Shown here: one piece after another, positions 55,936 to 64,000 of the stretch
How the letters are laid out: every line of letters starts with the position of its first letter
Numbering within the stretch: position 1 is the first letter of the stretch
Assembly (NCBI GenBank): GCA_963702765.1
Contig: CAVPEB010000042.1
Coordinates: 102,011-166,010 of the forward strand
DNA from: DATMNR01 sp963702765
GTDB taxonomy: Bacteria; Chloroflexota; Ktedonobacteria; Ktedonobacterales; Ktedonobacteraceae
Direction of reading: 5' to 3'
Length of the DNA: 64,000 nt
Position numbers and translations under genes: made by a program
Notes under the pieces: generated by a model
What the model was told of the DNA's origin: nothing
Database searches by the model: none
Seen by the model: the letters and a program-made list of their open reading frames with translations, nothing else

Positions 55936-57039
55936 ATGGCAGATATTCGATTACAGCGCATGGCGAAAGTATTAGTGCATTACTCGCTAGCTATCAAAAA
56001 AGGAGATCGTCTGGGCATCATGACCGGCCCAAATGCGACTCCGCTGGTGCGTGAAGTTGTTCGAGAAGCTATCACTAGTGGAGCATATCCAGAGACATTT
56101 GTTGACCTTCCCGGGGTACGAGAAATCATTTTAAATGAAGGCTCAGATGAACAATTGTCTTATATTCCTGCGGCACAGCACATGCTCTTTGAGGAATATG
56201 AAGCAATGCTTTCGCTTTTATCGCAGGAAAATACGAAAGCTCTCAGTGGAGTTGATCCTGCACGTATGGCTCTTGTACAGAAGACGCGCCGTGACATAAT
56301 GCACACATACATGCAACGCACTGCAAATGGTTCATTGCGTTGGAGTATTGCCATGTTTCCAACAAATGCTTATGCACAGGATGCCGAAATGTCTCTGAAT
56401 GACTTTGAGGACTTTATCTACCGGGCATGTTTTCTGAATGATGATGATCCTGTAGCTCGCTGGCAAGAACTCTCCAGGCAACAAGAACGTTATGTTGAAT
56501 GGCTTAAAGGGAAGCGAACTATTCACCTGGTTGGCCAGGATACAGACCTGACCTTCTCCATCGAGGGACGTACCTTTATCAATGATGATGGTCATTACAA
56601 TTTCCCAGGTGGAGAGTTCTTTACGGGTCCTGTTGAAGATTCTGCTAATGGCTATATTCGCTATAGTTTTCCGGCATCGTTTGCCGGCCGTTCTGTTGAA
56701 GATGTTCGCTTACACTTTGAAAATGGTGTAGTTGTTGAAGCAACTGCCGCTCAGGGACAGGACTATCTCGATAAGATGCTTGGGCTGGACGACGGGGCAC
56801 GCCGCTTAGGTGAGTTTGCCTTTGGCAATAACAGAAATGTGGATCGATGCACAAAGAATATACTTTTTGACGAAAAAATGGGTGGGACAGTGCATCTTGC
56901 TCTCGGTGCCAGTATTCCTGAGACCGGTGGCATCAATCAATCCGCTCTTCACTGGGATATGGTGTGTGATTTGCGAAATGGTAGTGAAATTCGCGTTGAT
57001 GGGGAGTTATTTTCCAAAAATGGCGAATTCATGATCTGA
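55936..57039 (+). CDS. Aminopeptidase, family M29
   Basis: 367 residues, matching AmpS/PepS/aminopeptidase T. LGIMTGPNATPLVREVV at the start, GGEFFTGPVEDSANG (Glu), LGEFAFGNNRNVD (Glu), GGTVHLALG (His), HWDMVCDL (His-Asp). Metal-dependent release of N-terminal residues. AGAAGGAGG lies before ATG 55936. A terminator shared with greA follows. Confidence 0.92.
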   Translation: MADIRLQRMAKVLVHYSLAIKKGDRLGIMTGPNATPLVREVVREAITSGAYPETFVDLPGVREIILNEGSDEQLSYIPAAQHMLFEEYEAMLSLLSQENTKALSGVDPARMALVQKTRRDIMHTYMQRTANGSLRWSIAMFPTNAYAQDAEMSLNDFEDFIYRACFLNDDDPVARWQELSRQQERYVEWLKGKRTIHLVGQDTDLTFSIEGRTFINDDGHYNFPGGEFFTGPVEDSANGYIRYSFPASFAGRSVEDVRLHFENGVVVEATAAQGQDYLDKMLGLDDGARRLGEFAFGNNRNVDRCTKNILFDEKMGGTVHLALGASIPETGGINQSALHWDMVCDLRNGSEIRVDGELFSKNGEFMI

Positions 57040-57054
57040 TCTGCCAGTAAGTGA

Positions 57055-57099
57055 AAAAAGTCTCTTCCCCACAAGAAAAGTGAATGGAAGAGACTTTTT
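57055..57099. terminator. Bidirectional terminator between M29 peptidase and greA
   Basis: AAAAAGTCTCTTCC, 17-base loop, GGAAGAGACTTTTT: perfect 14-bp stem with A5 and T5 edges, so it can stop transcription from either side. Confidence 0.8.
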
Positions 57100-57120
57100 G
57101 AGTCTAGTAATCTCTCGTTA

Positions 57121-57651
57121 TCAAAGCATCGGACGGATTGAACGAATCCTATAGTTTGTTACTCCGCCAGGAGTTGCGACACTTACCGAATCGCCTTCCT
57201 GATGCCCCATGAGAGCTTTGCCCACAGGAGATTGATCTGAGATCAAGCCTGTTTTTGGATCGGCTTCATACGTTTCAACAATCTTGAATGTGCGTGGCGA
57301 GCCGCTTTCACTTTCGACATCTACTTGTGTCCCAATTCGGACAACTAGAGGCCCTGCGAACTCGTCATGCATATCAGATGTCATGATCGAAGCGACTGCA
57401 AGCAATCGCTCAAGCTGAAGAATCTCACCTTCAACTTTCGCCTGCTCATTTTTTGCATCTTCGTAGGCGCTACTTTCGCTGATATCACCAGCTTCCTTCG
57501 CCTCGTGAATGTAATCAGCGATCTCTTTTCTCTTTACAGAGCGCAAGTATTCCAAACGCTCTTGTTTCTTTGCATAGCCATCAGGTGTTAGACGGTAGAT
57601 CTTCTGTTCTGATCTTGCCTGGCTAGCGTCACTTTGTCCACCAATACTCAT
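57121..57651 (-). CDS. greA: Transcription elongation factor GreA/GreB
   Basis: The start ATG 57651 has GGGAGG at 8 bases. 176 residues. The N-terminal coiled-coil (YAKKQERLEYLRSVKRKEIA, GDISESSAYEDAKNEQA) carries the acidic tip that triggers RNA cleavage; the C-terminal FKBP-like part ends in SPVGKALMGHQEGDSVSVATP. It rescues backtracked RNA polymerase. Confidence 0.9.
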   Translation of the reverse strand: MSIGGQSDASQARSEQKIYRLTPDGYAKKQERLEYLRSVKRKEIADYIHEAKEAGDISESSAYEDAKNEQAKVEGEILQLERLLAVASIMTSDMHDEFAGPLVVRIGTQVDVESESGSPRTFKIVETYEADPKTGLISDQSPVGKALMGHQEGDSVSVATPGGVTNYRIRSIRPML

Positions 57652-57830
57652 AGTAAATTCCTCCCTGGTGTTAAAGACACGAAGAAGATTATACGTTTTC
57701 ATTGGCCAGTCGTCAAGTCATCGAAGTCACTTTTTTGCTCTTCTTAAGAACGCAAAACTTTCAAGACTCTAGAGAAGGCGTGATAAACAAAATAGTAGTT
57801 AATTTGTCCACAGTATCACCTGGAGATGAC

Positions 57831-59030
57831 CTATGTCAATGTTTGCTGTTTTATACGTCCGAAGCGATGAAGATTTGAACCACATACTTCGCATGTGCCC
57901 CGTACGGCCGGACGTCCATCTTTGGAGGTTACTTCGACTGGATTTAACATGTTTCTTTTTATTTTGCATTTGGCACAGTAGGCTTCAATTGTGATAGTCT
58001 CGCGAGGAACTATTGCTGGCTTACCTTCTTCACTCCAGGACAGAATGGTAGCAGAAACTTTCATGGGCTGCTCTTCATGAACAGCAAATCCTGCGTCAGG
58101 CAACAATGCCAGCCGAGTTTGTGACTTCATCCAGGAAATGTCCTGTTGACTTCCAATATGTCTTGAGCTGTTCAGTCCTTTCGCTCCCCATATGACTAAC
58201 GTGGGTTGCTGTAACAACTCTAGCTGTTGTGAAACATCCAGTTCTAGTTTTCCACCGAGGAATGCCATCGCTGCACGTTCTGCGCCTAATTGATGCGCGG
58301 CGGCATAAAAATATTCCAAATCATACTCGTTAATGCTCGTGTGATATTGTGTCATCAATGACTGAAGCGCAAAACGAGTGCTGAGCATTGGATAGAGCAG
58401 CAATTGAACAGATGCTTCTTGAAGCAATACATGCCAGGCTTTTATAAAGAAATTCTTTGAAATACTCATAGGTGTGAGGGATGTTTGCTCTTGTTTATCT
58501 TCCAAATTTTGAGGTGAAAGTAACACGAGACGCTCACAAAGGTTGGGATATTTCGCGGCTGTCGCGACTGCGTAATTACAACTCATCCGACTGGCAACTA
58601 TTGTCGCTGGTTGTTTTACTACGTCGGTGAGAAAATCATGGCAGAGTGCATTATAGACATCTGACGAATACTCAATTTTGGGGTGATCTGAGATACCGAA
58701 GCCGATCAGGTCTGGGGCATATACACGGTAATGCTGTGCTAGCGGTTCTAGAATCGAACGCATCTCGTATGACGATGCTGCTAATCCCGGGCTATGTAGG
58801 AGTAGTAGCGAGGGAGATTTTGATTCTCCCAAAACCTTATAGAAAATATATCCATGCTTCCACTTATAGTAATGAGCTTCTCCAGGTAGGGAACTCTCAA
58901 GTTTCATAGGTGTTTCGAGCAAATGGCGTATTGCCACTGTAATAGTAAAAATAAAAGCGCTCAAGAAGCTCAATCCGAAAACTCTAGCTAGTATTCCTTT
59001 CACGCTTCTGCTATATGCTTTTTTTTGCAT
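57831..59030 (-). CDS. Membrane-tethered alpha/beta hydrolase with C-terminal zinc ribbon
   Basis: Start ATG 59030 with AAGGAGGG at 6 bases. One N-terminal span (LSFLSAFIFTITVAIRHLL), alpha/beta hydrolase core: LLLLHSPGLAASSYEM (oxyanion), APDLIGFGISDHP, nucleophile in ASRMSCNYA, HEEQPMKVS (histidine). After residue 340 there is a zinc ribbon CAKCK ... CEVCGSN like DUF5679. This fusion is unusual. Substrate unknown. Confidence 0.75.
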   Translation of the reverse strand: MQKKAYSRSVKGILARVFGLSFLSAFIFTITVAIRHLLETPMKLESSLPGEAHYYKWKHGYIFYKVLGESKSPSLLLLHSPGLAASSYEMRSILEPLAQHYRVYAPDLIGFGISDHPKIEYSSDVYNALCHDFLTDVVKQPATIVASRMSCNYAVATAAKYPNLCERLVLLSPQNLEDKQEQTSLTPMSISKNFFIKAWHVLLQEASVQLLLYPMLSTRFALQSLMTQYHTSINEYDLEYFYAAAHQLGAERAAMAFLGGKLELDVSQQLELLQQPTLVIWGAKGLNSSRHIGSQQDISWMKSQTRLALLPDAGFAVHEEQPMKVSATILSWSEEGKPAIVPRETITIEAYCAKCKIKRNMLNPVEVTSKDGRPAVRGTCEVCGSNLHRFGRIKQQTLT

Positions 59031-59232
59031 GCTTCCCTCCTTGTATCGCGTGTAGTATAGCAGGTTACACCCAACGATGCCAATCGTTATGAAAACTACA
59101 ATACTTGTGCGGGTGCCTGGCATTTGATGTAGCACAAAGTGGCGATTGTAGCGCATCGGAGTTTTTATCCACAAATACAGAAGATGAACGTCTTACTATA
59201 TATAGCGTAACAAATAGCTCTTAAGGATTTAT

Positions 59233-60108
59233 ATGCGAATAATATATAACCTGGATGAAATGACAGAAACGGCGCGAGGATGGCTTTCTGGTGGTTCAGT
59301 GGGTTTGGTAGTTGTTAATGGCAACCTGCATGAAGGCCACCTGGCATTAGTACGTTCCTCATTCCAGGAATGCGAGCTTAGCGTCGTTTGTATTTTCGAT
59401 AGCAGTTTGCGTTTTGAATCCTCTGAAGTGCTCACACGAATGCCTTTGAACCTCGATGCTACTCTTCAACTTTTAGATCTCGAGCATGTTGATGTTGTAT
59501 TCGTTCCTCGCTCACATTATTTCTTTCCCCCGAGTTTTTCAACCTATGTTGTTCCTTTCGGCCCTATAGCTGAGAAATTGGAAGGAGCTATTCAGCCAGA
59601 TCATATGCGCCAGATTGCTACATCCATGACGAAGCTGTTTCAACTCGTGCGACCAGATAAGGTGTATTTAGGCCAGAAGAAAGCTCAGCAAAATGCTTTG
59701 ATTTGTAAACTTGTGGATGACCTCAATATCGATCTCACAATTCGTATATTACCAATTGTTAGGGAAAGTGATGGATTGGCAGTTAGCAATCATGCAGGTT
59801 TGCTTATACAAGCAGAACGCCAGGCTGTTGTGCTTATCTATCAAGCATTACTCGCGGCGAAATCAATGATCGAAAAAGGTGAATACAATACTGCTGTGAT
59901 TAAAAAAGAGGTAGCTTCTCTCATTGCAACCGAGCCATTGCTGAAACTAGATTATGTAGCTATGTGCGATCCAAATTCATTTGAAGAAATGGGGGAGAAT
60001 TTGGGGACCAATCTTCCTGACTTCCTGCTTACAGTTTCTGTGAGTGTTGGAGTTACAAGGCTTGTAGACAACATACTTTGGGACAGAAGTGGTTTCTGGT
60101 TATCCTGA
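59233..60108 (+). CDS. Divergent pantothenate synthetase-like protein
   Basis: 291 residues aligning over the full length with PanC. HEGHLALVRSS (HxGH) is intact, but the other motifs deviate: VVNGNLHEGH for PTMGALHEGH, IFDSSLRF for FVNPxQF, LGQKKAQQNALI for GQKDxQQ, and RESDGLAVSNHAGLL for SDGLAxSSRN. The lost glutamine and arginine normally bind pantoate and ATP. Either a catalytically changed paralogue or another amide ligase of the family. The product of panC in this genome may be elsewhere. Confidence 0.7.
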   Translation: MRIIYNLDEMTETARGWLSGGSVGLVVVNGNLHEGHLALVRSSFQECELSVVCIFDSSLRFESSEVLTRMPLNLDATLQLLDLEHVDVVFVPRSHYFFPPSFSTYVVPFGPIAEKLEGAIQPDHMRQIATSMTKLFQLVRPDKVYLGQKKAQQNALICKLVDDLNIDLTIRILPIVRESDGLAVSNHAGLLIQAERQAVVLIYQALLAAKSMIEKGEYNTAVIKKEVASLIATEPLLKLDYVAMCDPNSFEEMGENLGTNLPDFLLTVSVSVGVTRLVDNILWDRSGFWLS

Positions 60109-60220
60109 AGCTGATGGAATCGCAAAATCTTGCGAAGTGCCTGGCAGGGGAGTATTGGATTAAGATACTTCACGGTTGATGTTTTCCAATTCAACACTCT
60201 GATCGCGTGCTTTGTCTCCT

Positions 60221-61285
60221 CTATGGTATCAGGTTTGTTTGTTCGTCAAGAGCAAGAACAAAACGAGCCATTAACTCAGCAGCATTGTCAATATCTTTGA
60301 GCGAGACTATTTCCGAACCAGAATGCATGTAACGGCAAGGAATATTCAGAAGTCCAGTTGCCACACCCCCACGCGAAACCTGTACGTAGTCATTGTCTGT
60401 GCCAGTATAACCAGCCTGAATATCGTATTGATATGGTATGTCTGCATTTGTTGCTGCAGCAACAAGAAGCTGGTAGACTCGTGGATTGGTAAATCCCCCA
60501 ATTGTCAAACCTGGACCACCATGTAATTTCACGTCTCCTAACAATTGTTTAGATGTTTCAGGATGGTCAGAAGCAAAAGTTACGTCTATAATAAGAGCAA
60601 TCTGTGGATTAATCTCAAATGTGCTGGTTCGTGCGCCACGCAACCCCGTCTCCTCCTGAACCGTGGAAACGAAATGAACGCTTGCCTTGAGTTTATCGCG
60701 TTGTTCATGAATACGGCGCATAGCCTCGACAATCGAGAATATCCCACTTTTGTTATCAAGCGCGCGTGATACGACTAGCTCGCCGCGTAATACTTCAAGT
60801 TGAGCAGCACGGGTAACAACACTTCCGAGAGGAACTAATTGTTGTGCTTCCTCATTATTAGAAGCGCCAATGTCAATCCACATATTCTTTAATTTTGGAG
60901 CATGGCTTCGCTCTTCACTGTCCATGAGATGGACAGCTTTACAACCTATCACACCCAGCAGAGGGCCGTTAGAGGTATGGATATGAACCCGTTCACCTGG
61001 AAGCGTGGAGGGATCGAAGCCACCAATAGGAGAGAAGTATAGAAAGCCCTGTTCATCTATATAGTGGATAATCAAACCCAATTCGTCGCAGTGAGCGGTG
61101 AGCATGACGCGAGGGCTTCCTTCAGCATTGAGTGATGCGACGACATTTCCATGCACATCAGTGTGCACCGCATCACTATATTGGCTCACTTCTGTCCGTA
61201 TTACTTCCTGGACAGGTTGCTCAAAGCCAGATGGGCTTGGACTTGCTATCAAACGTCGTAAAAACTCTATACGTGATTCATGCAT
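60221..61285 (-). CDS. M42-family aminopeptidase (glutamyl/deblocking type)
   Basis: 354 residues. Zinc ligands: LTAHCDELGLI (His, Asp), SRALDNKSGI (Asp), VQEETGLRGA (catalytic Glu-Glu), IDVTFASDHPE (Asp), MHSGSEI (His). Forms large dodecamers that trim peptides. Its ATG is 8 bases after the NYN gene stop, so a bicistronic operon. Confidence 0.92.
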   Translation of the reverse strand: MHESRIEFLRRLIASPSPSGFEQPVQEVIRTEVSQYSDAVHTDVHGNVVASLNAEGSPRVMLTAHCDELGLIIHYIDEQGFLYFSPIGGFDPSTLPGERVHIHTSNGPLLGVIGCKAVHLMDSEERSHAPKLKNMWIDIGASNNEEAQQLVPLGSVVTRAAQLEVLRGELVVSRALDNKSGIFSIVEAMRRIHEQRDKLKASVHFVSTVQEETGLRGARTSTFEINPQIALIIDVTFASDHPETSKQLLGDVKLHGGPGLTIGGFTNPRVYQLLVAAATNADIPYQYDIQAGYTGTDNDYVQVSRGGVATGLLNIPCRYMHSGSEIVSLKDIDNAAELMARFVLALDEQTNLIP

Positions 61286-61293
61286 GTTTTATA

Positions 61294-62655
61294 TTACCGC
61301 ACAAATTGTTTAAGTACTTCGTCAACACCCGGGTGGGAACGATTCAACCTGAGGTCTTCCGCCCCGGTTGGATCTGTTTGCACGAGAAGAATGCCCTGTT
61401 GAATACAACTATTGAGCAATTCGCGAGCAGATTCGCGAGTGAGGCGACCTCGAAAGCGATTTTTAGGGTTGATGGGATCTCCGATGAAGTTTGATACGCC
61501 GATAATTGTGCGCCATGACCAGTTGCGATCTATATAATCCAGAAATTGGAGTAGCTGTGGGTCAAGAGCATCCATTGGATATGCCTGGAGTTGCCCAGTA
61601 GGTGAGCCCATAGCAATAGCAGGCATGCTTCCTGTATTACCAGTCATTGACATTGAGCCAAATCCGCTATCGCCAATTCCAATAGCAACCGGCGCTCCAC
61701 CTGGCACCAGGGGTACAAACTGATTGGCACTGCTTATCAGGTCTCGGCTGACGGTTCCCGGTATACCAACAACAATAACAGTTTTGTTTAAACGTAACTT
61801 TAGACGGGCACTGATTCTGGTAAAATCCTTATCGCCGGTCATTAAAACAAATGTAGAAATTGTAGGACGATCAAAAACAGTTTCAATAATATCCATCAGC
61901 ATATTTAAGTCAACAGTACTTTGGACCACAGTACTTTGGACAATCGTACTCGAGCCACCCATATTAATTGCAGGCATTTGACCTGTATTACCGGTAGATT
62001 GAACCGGGTTAGAAGAGTTAAATCCTAGTGGACCGGTATTGCTACTAGAGCCAAGTGGCCCTGTAGGAGCTGATTGACCATAGGGAGTTTGGTAAGGCAC
62101 ATTTTGCCGAGAAAGCTCACGCTGCTGATAGTCCGGCAACTGATAACTTTCATCAGTCAAAGGCCCATCTTCAGCTAAAGAATCCTCATCGAGTTCAGTC
62201 TGATCTATCTCTGAAGTATCCTGGTACGCTCCCCAATCATTTCTCATTTCTTGTGAGGGGATTGCAGGTAAAGGACCAGAATTACCAAGTGATTCGCCAG
62301 GCCAATCTCGTTGAAAAGGGGTAGGTGCCAGACTGCCTGTTCCTTGATCAGGAACAAACATCGGTGCACTTAAAGCTCCACTAGGCTGATTCCCCGTATA
62401 GTGTACTGTTCCCATACGAATTCGATCTCGTTGTTTTGCGGGACAATCGACTCGGTCGATCATTGCCGCCGTCAAACTCCCCTTAAATGGTTCAGGTTGA
62501 CGAGACCAATCTGCATAAGCGCGAGCAACCATAACAGTCCCATATCGACGTGCAACCGCTATTAATTCCTGTGGGTCTGGTTCTCGTCTCTGGATATTCA
62601 GCATACTATATCGAATATTTTCAAAATCGATGAATAGAGCAATTTCTTCAGGCAC
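61294..62655 (-). CDS. NYN-domain (PIN-like) ribonuclease with long internal insertion and winged-helix tail
   Basis: 453 residues. NYN/LabA start EEIALFIDFENIRYSM (Asp), RYGTVMVARAYADW; then about 165 low-complexity residues (PSGALSAPMF, SSSNTGPLGFN, repeated STVVQSTVV) before FVLMTGDKDFTRISARLKLRL (second Asp motif). A second low-complexity stretch (SGFGSMSMTGNTG, PAIAMG) and a winged-helix-like end (FLDYIDRNWSWRTIIG) follow. Metal-dependent RNA cleavage is likely. Confidence 0.75.
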   Translation of the reverse strand: MPEEIALFIDFENIRYSMLNIQRREPDPQELIAVARRYGTVMVARAYADWSRQPEPFKGSLTAAMIDRVDCPAKQRDRIRMGTVHYTGNQPSGALSAPMFVPDQGTGSLAPTPFQRDWPGESLGNSGPLPAIPSQEMRNDWGAYQDTSEIDQTELDEDSLAEDGPLTDESYQLPDYQQRELSRQNVPYQTPYGQSAPTGPLGSSSNTGPLGFNSSNPVQSTGNTGQMPAINMGGSSTIVQSTVVQSTVDLNMLMDIIETVFDRPTISTFVLMTGDKDFTRISARLKLRLNKTVIVVGIPGTVSRDLISSANQFVPLVPGGAPVAIGIGDSGFGSMSMTGNTGSMPAIAMGSPTGQLQAYPMDALDPQLLQFLDYIDRNWSWRTIIGVSNFIGDPINPKNRFRGRLTRESARELLNSCIQQGILLVQTDPTGAEDLRLNRSHPGVDEVLKQFVR

Positions 62656-62887
62656 ATTCTTCTCCTCTCATAGGGAGAAACCGCGCAGGCCAAGAATTAT
62701 TATGATTGTTCAGGTGCTTGGATACTTCTGAATACTATCCTGTTAGCTATGAGCATATCATACTTTATTGGCAAAGTCGAGTGGTCTGCGCTTTACAATA
62801 AGTAGTAACTATGATATAGTTTTTTAATTAAGGATACATAAGACCCTGCTTTTGTGGTCACCCTTAGTATATTATGAGTGCAATGCT

Positions 62888-63232
62888 ATGGAGCAAACAA
62901 CAATATCACCTTCCCTGGATAACTCGATCTGTCCCGTTGCTCGCACTGCTAAGATCATCAGTGGGAAGTGGACTCTGCTTATTATCCGCGATTTAACCTC
63001 AGGTGTCAAACGATTTAATCAACTCGAACGCTCGTTAGATGGTATTAGCCCCAAAACTCTTTCCGAACGGCTACGTTATCTAGAGGAAGAAGGGATTGTT
63101 CTTCGCCAGACTTTTGCCGAAGTCCCACCTCGAGTAGAGTATTCCTTGAGTGAAAGGGGACATGATTTGATCGATGTAATAGAATGTATGCGTTGCTACG
63201 GTAAGCAGTGGTTATGCGATGCAAATCCCTAA
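62888..63232 (+). CDS. HxlR-family transcriptional regulator
   Basis: About 114 residues: CPVARTAKIISGKWTLLIIRDL, FNQLERSLDGISPKTLSERLRYLEEEGIVLR, RVEYSLSERGHDL. HxlR proteins often sense thiol or aldehyde stress through the N-terminal cysteine, seen here (SICPVA). The start ATG 62888 has no good ribosome site; GTG 62852 upstream is the alternative. Confidence 0.85.
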   Translation: MEQTTISPSLDNSICPVARTAKIISGKWTLLIIRDLTSGVKRFNQLERSLDGISPKTLSERLRYLEEEGIVLRQTFAEVPPRVEYSLSERGHDLIDVIECMRCYGKQWLCDANP

Positions 63233-63278
63233 AACTGTGGAGCATCTCCTCTATATAAGATAAAACTAACAAGCATAT

Positions 63279-63306
63279 AAAAACCGGGGCTACCCCCGGC
63301 TTTTTA
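63279..63306. terminator. Bidirectional terminator after the HxlR gene
   Basis: AAAACCGGGG, CTAC, CCCCGGCTTTTT with A- and T-runs on both sides, between two convergent genes. Confidence 0.8.
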
Positions 63307-63368
63307 GGTTGATTTCTTCGTCCATCTCGTCTAGCCTTTCAGACAGACGAGATAAAAGTTGTATCAGA

Positions 63369-63668
63369 TTAGCGGGAAGCGCCAACCAGTTGACGATCAT
63401 GTTCAGCGAGGAAGCGATGGAGAGTTCCTTCGTTTTCTGCTGTTTCGCGCTCACTGTGCTCTTCTATTTGCTCCTCTGAACGAGTTACCAGATCATAAAG
63501 ACTGGCGATGTCATAACGCATCTGTACTTGAAGTTGGCCCTCGCCGTTATAACCCTCGACGAAAAGGCCGTCCTCTTCCTCATGAATTGCGATACTTTTC
63601 ACGCTGATTTGATCTAGTACCTGACCAACAGCGCGCAGGATGCTCGCATAGCTGAACGTAGCCCGCAT
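63369..63668 (-). CDS. Small acidic protein of unknown function
   Basis: 99 residues with a strong GGGAGGA site before ATG 63668. VGQVLDQISVKSIAIHEEED and VQMRYDIASLYDLV suggest an alpha/beta fold; the tail is charged (EEQIEEHSERETAENEG). No family recognised. Confidence 0.5.
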   Translation of the reverse strand: MRATFSYASILRAVGQVLDQISVKSIAIHEEEDGLFVEGYNGEGQLQVQMRYDIASLYDLVTRSEEQIEEHSERETAENEGTLHRFLAEHDRQLVGASR

Positions 63669-63923
63669 TGATTCCTCCCATGAATAAGTTGGAGATTGAC
63701 GATCGTTGTACTTTGGTGGACTGCACTGTCTTCATGCAAAACGAAATAGCATAGCTTCAGTAAGCAGTGTGTAAATCTCGCATCACACCATACAAGTTTA
63801 CCATAACGATTATTGAAACGTCAAGGTAATTTTCCCTGGCGTGATTGAACCTCAATTCTCAAGTGTGATCTAGTACATTCTGGCTAATTATTCTTAGCCT
63901 TCATAATTTGGTCTTCAAAGTTG

Positions 63924-63952
63924 TTGACAAGCCCAGAAAAATATGGCATATT
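63924..63952 (+). promoter_or_regulatory. Sigma-70-type promoter candidate
   Basis: TTGACA (63924-63929), 17-base spacer, CATATT (63947-63952) in the 330-base gap before the window end. It would drive a gene to the right of the window. Confidence 0.5.
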
Positions 63953-64000
63953 ACCGTGGCATTACAAACGTAGTACATTTACAACTGCATAAGAATAATT

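Noticed and set aside
1..64000. CRISPR arrays, rRNA, riboswitches
   Set aside because: No regularly spaced repeats, rRNA signatures or recognisable aptamer cores were seen in reading.

Overview
The window reads as chromosome of a large-genome, high-plasticity bacterium, most likely Chloroflexota of the Ktedonobacteria type. This is inferred from the gene mix (Thermus-type NADP isocitrate dehydrogenase, TIR-NB-ARC-TPR and WD40 proteins, pentapeptide proteins, many small insertion-sequence remnants and dispersed repeats); no rRNA or tRNA gene is present to confirm it. Base composition is near 50 percent G+C. Most genes have clear purine-rich ribosome binding sites, and GTG and TTG starts are common.

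Layout. 0-6 kb: an FHA gene start, a VIT-like iron transporter, a zinc-ribbon protein, a decayed TIR-NB-ARC-TPR (NLR-like) gene, and a membrane-anchored DUF4097-like protein. 6-20 kb: an accessory region immediately after a GAF chemoreceptor-like gene. It holds a McrBC-like restriction pair (EVE-McrB AAA protein plus DUF2357 nuclease) whose mcrB is split by a complete 1.6 kb insertion sequence, then a membrane receiver protein, two pentapeptide-repeat proteins, a broken Rep-like gene and a tyrosine recombinase. A 47-bp copy of the chemoreceptor 3' end, differing only at synonymous sites, follows the restriction cassette. A structured end sequence occurs both there and at the far end of the Rep/integrase block. 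Together these suggest tandem integrative elements that use a chemoreceptor 3' end as their attachment site.

20-29 kb: D-aminopeptidase, uracil phosphoribosyltransferase, DUF503, and a cell-surface cluster of WecG/TagA glycosyltransferase, HldA-type and HldC-type heptose enzymes, a WD40 lipoprotein and MurJ, interrupted by a TnpB remnant between 30-bp direct repeats. 28-34 kb: metallo-hydrolase, PIG-L deacetylase, transposase remnants, PhoU, an SGNH lipoprotein and carbonic anhydrase. 34-46 kb: isocitrate dehydrogenase, RNase D-HEAT, SRPBCC protein, ribosomal protein L9, Ca2+/H+ antiporter, NAD(P)HX repair enzyme, methyltransferases, FabG, a Gmad2 lipoprotein and SecG. 46-64 kb: an HNH-tailed membrane protein, a glycosyltransferase fused to a degenerate GGDEF domain, metallo-hydrolase, CTP synthase coupled to a PRC-MgtE_N-CBS protein, MFS transporter, M29 and M42 peptidases, GreA, an alpha/beta hydrolase with zinc ribbon, a divergent PanC, a NYN-domain protein and an HxlR regulator.

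Many otherwise conserved genes (wecG/tagA, nnr, fabG and others) carry a single frameshift. Either the assembly contains indel errors or decay is unusually frequent, so every frameshift call here is provisional until reads are checked. The most unusual signals are the chemoreceptor-tail duplication, the IS-interrupted McrBC cassette, the -1 frameshift transposase, the GT2-GGDEF fusion and the divergent PanC.
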